A stretch of 10,264 bases of DNA from Lentisphaerota bacterium (GTDB lineage Bacteria; Verrucomicrobiota; Kiritimatiellia; RFP12; UBA1067), in assembly GCA_015061765.1 (NCBI GenBank), contig SUVZ01000108.1, positions 1 through 10,264 on the forward strand. Reading direction: 5' to 3'. This document shows positions 7,238-10,264 of the stretch, piece by piece (position 1 is the stretch's first letter; every line of letters starts with the position of its first letter). A model generated the notes under the pieces. The model had not been told where the DNA came from, made no database searches, and saw only the letters and a program-made list of their open reading frames with translations. The position numbers and the translations under genes are program-made.

Positions 7238-7807
7238 TCAATATCCGAGATCGGCATTGACAACGTACACTGTCGTCGGAGTGCCGGTTGGGCGTCGGTC
7301 AAACACCGCCGTCACTTTGCATATGCGGTCGGGCGAATCGCAGTCAGCGCACCTCCCTGTCGCCGCACACGGCGTCTTCTTTCCAAGACGGATGCAGTTT
7401 GGGGGGCACGCCTTCTCCTTGATTCTTGCGATGGCCGCATCTATTCCACCTGCGACGATCTTATTGCGTCCAATGGCGTAAACGACCTTCTTCGGCCCAG
7501 ATATCGATGCCGCGACACGGTTTCCGTTGCCGTCGATATTCACGATACGTCCGTCGCTGGTTACCGCGTTGGCGCTGAGCAGAAAGAGATCGCAATCCGC
7601 ACCGCGCGTCTGAAGCTTTCCCGACTGCTCCAGCCGTGCCGTAACGCCGAGTTCCCTCATCGTCATCGTGCCGCCCATGCCGACCCGATGCACGGCATCC
7701 GCCTCCGCAAGCACCGCAGCAGTAGCCTCGTCCTTGGTGGCGCAGTACACGGCCTCAAAACCTCTGCGCTTGAGCGCAGCTACAACATTGATGCAAATCT
7801 CATCCAC
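7238..7807 (-). CDS. LUD-domain protein (DUF162, YkgG/LutC-like)
   Basis: Single-domain LUD protein of 189 residues, slightly shorter than most relatives (about 210). Recognised by GMGGTMTMRELG (43-54), LSANAVTSDGRIVNIDGNGN (77-96), GPKKVVYAIGRNKIV (104-118) and a Cys-rich C-terminus with C134, C138, C148, C153, C156 and C163 (PCAATGRCADC, then DSPDRIC), typical of the clostridial-type branch and suggestive of metal or cluster binding. LutC takes part in lactate oxidation with LutA and LutB, but neither partner is visible here, so the role of this orphan copy is unknown. Start is GTG 7807, 5 nt after a perfect AAAGGAGGT; the ATG at 7803 is out of frame. It lies 12 nt after DUF456, whose stop codon sits inside this ribosome binding site, implying tight translational coupling, and 10 nt before the deaminase. 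Confidence 0.88.
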   Translation of the reverse strand: MDEICINVVAALKRRGFEAVYCATKDEATAAVLAEADAVHRVGMGGTMTMRELGVTARLEQSGKLQTRGADCDLFLLSANAVTSDGRIVNIDGNGNRVAASISGPKKVVYAIGRNKIVAGGIDAAIARIKEKACPPNCIRLGKKTPCAATGRCADCDSPDRICKVTAVFDRRPTGTPTTVYVVNADLGY

Positions 7808-7812
7808 TTCAG

Positions 7813-7821
7813 ACCTCCTTT
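7813..7821 (-). promoter_or_regulatory. Perfect Shine-Dalgarno deciding a GTG start
   Basis: AAAGGAGGT on the minus strand, 5 nt before GTG 7807. It overlaps the TAA of the DUF456 gene (7822-7820). It is the strongest ribosome binding site seen in the window and fixes the LUD start at GTG. Confidence 0.8.
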
Positions 7822-8305
7822 ACTTGAAAAACGCAAACAGGCACCATACTGCACAGACCGCACAGTATACGACTTTGACAAGCACGCCAAACACAAACCC
7901 GAGAAAAGCCCCGAATCCGCCCTTCAGCGAAGACAGAAAATTCTTTCCGGCGACAAGTTCCCCTGCCATGGCTCCGAGGAACGGACCGAAAATCAGTCCC
8001 GTGAAGCCGAAGAACATGCCTACAACCGTTCCGATCATGCATCCTGCAACGCCCCAGCGCGAACAGTTAAACTTCTTCGCTCCCATCGCCGGAATGACAC
8101 TGTCCAAAAACAGTACGACTGCGCAGGCGACGCCATACGCGACACATTCGCCAACAGACGGCGCAAAACGGGTAGGAAGAAGCAGCAGCATGGCGGCGTA
8201 CGACAGCGCCGGCCCCGGAATGACAGGGGCCACGCACCCCAGCAGGCCGAGAACCAGAAGCAGGCTCGAACCTGTCACGGCGAGAACAAGACAGACGGCA
8301 TCCAT
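7820..8305 (-). CDS. DUF456 family membrane protein
   Basis: A 161-residue, very hydrophobic inner-membrane protein of unknown function. It fits the DUF456 family: VLGLLGCVAPVIPGP at 18-32, a soluble-looking stretch LDSVIPAMGAKKFNCSRWG (67-85), then GLIFGPFLGAMAGEL (103-117) and the closing Gly-rich membrane region GGFGAFLGFVFGVLVK (129-144). About five membrane segments can be drawn (roughly 3-25, 33-46, 52-75, 86-115 and 128-160). The length matches the family. ATG 8305 lies 13 nt after the MFS stop codon and lacks a clear Shine-Dalgarno sequence, so translation is probably coupled to the MFS gene. Family members have no established biochemical role and none is proposed here. Confidence 0.85.
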   Translation of the reverse strand: MDAVCLVLAVTGSSLLLVLGLLGCVAPVIPGPALSYAAMLLLLPTRFAPSVGECVAYGVACAVVLFLDSVIPAMGAKKFNCSRWGVAGCMIGTVVGMFFGFTGLIFGPFLGAMAGELVAGKNFLSSLKGGFGAFLGFVFGVLVKVVYCAVCAVWCLFAFFK

Positions 8306-8318
8306 AGCGCAGAACCCA

Positions 8319-9557
8319 TCACTTCACAAGATCGCGACGCAGGTGGAATATGCGGGCCATAAGAATCACAGCCGCACCAGCGAAGTAGAAACCGCCGAGT
8401 GAAGACATGCTGATCGACATATTGTCGCCTGTCAGTTTGGCGATGAAAGGCAGAAGCGTCGATGAGAGCGAACCGAAGAGAAACGCTACGCACATCATTA
8501 CGCCGACACCCGACGCATGGTAGCGGGGATTCACAACGTCGAAGAACGACGCCATGAAATTGGAATCGTAGGCGCCGCGGAATATGCCGAAGCCGAACAT
8601 GGCGAAGCAGCACGCGGCAAACGACTGAGTCATCGCCATCCATACAATGAACGGCACGGCGAACGTCAAGCCCACGATTCCGATTTCCAGCCGGATCCCC
8701 GGACGCACCTTCACAAACCTGTCCCCAATGCGGCTGCCGACGATAATGCCGATGGCGGCGCCGAGATAATGCCAGAATACGGCATGAAAGCCTGCCCACT
8801 GGCGCAGAAAAGGATTGGATTCCATGAACTCAACCTGAAGATGCGTGGGCATCCAGTTCTTGAAGCCTATATCGACATAGATCATCATAGCCAATGCGAT
8901 CGTCACGCAAAGCGCAGTAGGCTTGGAGAAGACCGACTTGAGCGCCTCTCCGACGGACGGCTTCTCCGACGCAGAGTGCGACACGTCCGGCTTTGTGTCG
9001 CGAAGGAACACGGCAAGCGCCACTGCCCATGCCAGACCGACCCCGCCAAGAATCCAAAACGGCATCCGCCAGCCGTCTCCACCCTTTCCGGCCAGCCATC
9101 CGGCAAAACCGCCGCATCCGACAATTCCTATGTACAACGCGAGCTGAAGAATGGAAATCGCCGTTGCGCGAGACTCCTTGTGCAGTTGGGAGATCAGTGA
9201 CGTCGCCGAAGGATAGTAGAAGGTCTGTCCAAAGCTGTTGAGGACGCCATAGGTCAGCATCAGCAGGCCGACAGATGCGACAAACCCGGAAAGGAAGATG
9301 CCTGTGCAGAATACCGCCACGCCAATCGTCACCATCCACTTGCGGTTGAATACATCCGCCGTCAGGCCGGCAAACGGCACGCAGATGCCGTAAACCATGG
9401 CAAACGCAGTACCCACCGTACCGAGCGCAATCTTGTCAACTCCGAGCGAACCGCATATCGCCGGAACAGAAGGTCCAAACAACTGACGGGTTCCCTGCTG
9501 AAGGAAAAATGCCACCCAGAGAAGAATCAACGCCTTCCATTTGTAATCCACTCGCAT
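8319..9557 (-). CDS. MFS transporter, organic anion/sugar-acid-like
   Basis: Major facilitator superfamily permease of 412 residues with about 12 membrane segments in two halves, separated by a polar central loop (187-210). The MFS signature between segments 2 and 3 appears as GLTADVFNRK (64-73), with a degenerate copy GSRIGDRF (274-281) in the second half. The overall look, including FGQTFYYPSATSLISQLHK (109-127) and FRGAYDSNFMASFFDV (326-341), resembles the anion:cation symporter-type families that carry sugar acids or sugar phosphates, but the substrate cannot be named. ATG 9557 is chosen because AAAGGA lies 9 nt upstream and MFS homology starts at once; the frame extends to 9629 without a ribosome binding site. 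It is the first gene of the minus-strand operon, with an extended -10 promoter about 91 nt upstream, and lies 13 nt before DUF456. Confidence 0.88.
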   Translation of the reverse strand: MRVDYKWKALILLWVAFFLQQGTRQLFGPSVPAICGSLGVDKIALGTVGTAFAMVYGICVPFAGLTADVFNRKWMVTIGVAVFCTGIFLSGFVASVGLLMLTYGVLNSFGQTFYYPSATSLISQLHKESRATAISILQLALYIGIVGCGGFAGWLAGKGGDGWRMPFWILGGVGLAWAVALAVFLRDTKPDVSHSASEKPSVGEALKSVFSKPTALCVTIALAMMIYVDIGFKNWMPTHLQVEFMESNPFLRQWAGFHAVFWHYLGAAIGIIVGSRIGDRFVKVRPGIRLEIGIVGLTFAVPFIVWMAMTQSFAACCFAMFGFGIFRGAYDSNFMASFFDVVNPRYHASGVGVMMCVAFLFGSLSSTLLPFIAKLTGDNMSISMSSLGGFYFAGAAVILMARIFHLRRDLVK

Positions 9558-9566
9558 CTTGATGTA

Positions 9567-9572
9567 TCCTTT
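9567..9572 (-). promoter_or_regulatory. Shine-Dalgarno of the MFS gene
   Basis: AAAGGA on the minus strand, 9 nt before ATG 9557. It supports that ATG over the upstream in-frame ATG at 9629, which has no such site. Confidence 0.65.
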
Positions 9573-9647
9573 CTTGTGATTGAACCTGATGTACACACGC
9601 GCCGTCAGCGGAATGCAGCGATTGCCCACATCATGGCATTGCGGGAG

Positions 9648-9656
9648 ATTATAGCA
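9648..9656 (-). promoter_or_regulatory. Extended -10 promoter of the five-gene operon
   Basis: Minus strand reads TGC-TATAAT: a perfect -10 hexamer (9653-9648) with the TGn extension and no convincing -35 box. Predicted transcription start is near 9641, giving a leader of about 84 nt before ATG 9557. The core ATG-S-TATAATCT is the same as at the isomerase promoter (1761-1769). The rest of the 9558-9819 gap shows nothing else beyond a small hairpin at 9755-9767. Confidence 0.6.
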
Positions 9657-9819
9657 TATTCATGCCGTTGGCGCTCCGCCATTTTCCATGTAGCATGTGG
9701 AGCATCGCAACCCCTATGCGGTGGAGCGACGCCGTCAGGCCTCTGGACGCGAACACCGCATTGCGGTATGAGATTCTCCTGCCGCAATCCTTATTCTGTG
9801 CACCTTCAACAATGCCATT

Positions 9820-10264
9820 TCAAACCCGCACCTGCAATATGTCATCGATACCGAGAAGTGTCATGACAAGCCGATCAACGCCAAGCGCGACACCGGCTGC
9901 GGAAGGGATATCACCAAGCACCGAAAGAAACTTTTCGTCAATGGGATAATCCGCCTCATTCAGTTGTCTGCGCTCCTCTCTTGCGGCGACAAAGCGACGA
10001 CGCTGCTCCACCGGATCGCACAGCTCCGTAAAACAGTTGGCCAGCTCAATTCCATTCACATAGAACTCCCAACGTTCAGCAACATCACCGCGCAATTTCG
10101 CAAGGCTTGCCGCCTGAGGTGGATAATCCATGAGAAACACGGCCCCAAGCGGCTTCAGTGACGGCTCTATCACTGTGGCCATATCAAAATCAAAACGGTC
10201 CTGATTCCATTGCACCCAAGGATCCCATTGAGCCCAGCGCAAATAGGCATCCCTCACAGTCATC
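9820..10264 (-). CDS. epmA: EF-P lysine ligase, EpmA/GenX/PoxA-like (5' partial)
   Basis: C-terminal 147 residues of a class II aminoacyl-tRNA-synthetase-like protein; the N-terminal half lies beyond the right edge (the family has about 300-325 residues). EpmA attaches beta-lysine to a conserved lysine of elongation factor P, helping ribosomes through polyproline stretches. The visible part follows EpmA in order: MTVRDAYLRW (1-10), VFLMDYPPQAASLAK (42-56), VAERWEFYVNGIELANCFTEL (starting at 61), DPVEQRRRF (83-91), YPIDEKFLSVL (106-116) and class II motif 3 GVALGVDRLVM (124-134). In full lysyl-tRNA synthetases these segments differ, and no lysS-type C-terminus is seen. One odd feature is LANCFTEL where the family normally has LANGFxEL. 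The stop is TGA 9822-9820; no clear terminator follows before the MFS promoter. epmB and efp are not in the window. Confidence 0.85.
   Translation of the reverse strand, partial: MTVRDAYLRWAQWDPWVQWNQDRFDFDMATVIEPSLKPLGAVFLMDYPPQAASLAKLRGDVAERWEFYVNGIELANCFTELCDPVEQRRRFVAAREERRQLNEADYPIDEKFLSVLGDIPSAAGVALGVDRLVMTLLGIDDILQVRV

Noticed and set aside
6289..7260. Plus-strand ORF of 323 codons
   Set aside because: Antisense shadow of the deaminase, whose catalytic motifs are intact on the minus strand.
7228..7302. Longer N-terminus for the deaminase starting at 7302
   Set aside because: It would overlap the LUD gene by about 65 nt, and a good ribosome binding site lies before ATG 7227, where homology begins.
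7196..8362. Long plus-strand ORF of 388 codons
   Set aside because: It lies antisense to three well-supported genes, is rich in Arg/His/Ser, and has no recognisable domain or ribosome binding site.
9755..9767. Hairpin ACCGC-ATT-GCGGT after the EpmA-like gene
   Set aside because: A 5-bp stem with a 3-nt loop and no T-run on either strand; too weak to call a terminator.
9605..9787. 60-codon minus-strand ORF between the EpmA-like and MFS genes
   Set aside because: It spans the operon -10 box, has no Shine-Dalgarno sequence and shows no recognisable features.
1..10264. CRISPR arrays, insertion sequences, tRNA or rRNA genes, phage genes
   Set aside because: No regularly spaced repeats, transposase motifs, terminal inverted repeats or RNA-gene signatures were seen on either strand.

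Overview
The window looks like an ordinary chromosomal stretch of a free-standing bacterium with moderately high GC. There are no phage, IS, CRISPR or RNA-gene signals. The gene mix is a UbiA/MenA-type prenyltransferase, a parvulin without signal peptide, an SLC12-type transporter, a membrane-anchored VWA protein, an MTA/SAH deaminase and an EpmA-like ligase. Together with AAAGGA/AAAGGAGG ribosome binding sites, this suggests a Gram-negative bacterium. My impression is the PVC group (Lentisphaerota or Kiritimatiellota), but this is a weak inference from gene content, not proof.

Layout. A UbiA-family prenyltransferase (2-892, +, cut by the left edge) converges on a cytoplasmic PpiC-type peptidyl-prolyl isomerase (928-1689, -) across a 35-bp gap holding a GC-rich inverted repeat. 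The isomerase gene is divergent from a 738-residue cation-chloride-cotransporter-like gene (1857-4073, +). Their shared 167-bp intergenic region holds an extended -10 promoter on each strand, and the two promoters form an inverted repeat. The transporter promoter would give an almost leaderless mRNA.

From 9557 down to 4239 runs a five-gene minus-strand operon: MFS transporter, DUF456 membrane protein, LUD-domain protein, MTA/SAH deaminase, VWA protein. Gaps are 13, 12, 10 and 28 nt. It is led by an extended -10 promoter near 9648 that closely resembles the isomerase promoter. The VWA gene seems to have lost its C-terminal extension through a stop codon and a frameshift. At the right edge is the C-terminal half of an EF-P lysine ligase (EpmA-like) gene (9820-10264, -).

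How the genes work together is unclear. The transporter, DUF456 and LUD genes around the deaminase may form a salvage or uptake unit around adenosyl thioether by-products of SAM metabolism, but only co-linearity supports this. No intergenic stretch exceeds 300 bp; the longest is 9558-9819 (262 bp). I found no convincing undescribed system. The points most worth a second look are the VWA 3' end, the mini-ORF before the VWA start and the paired divergent promoters.
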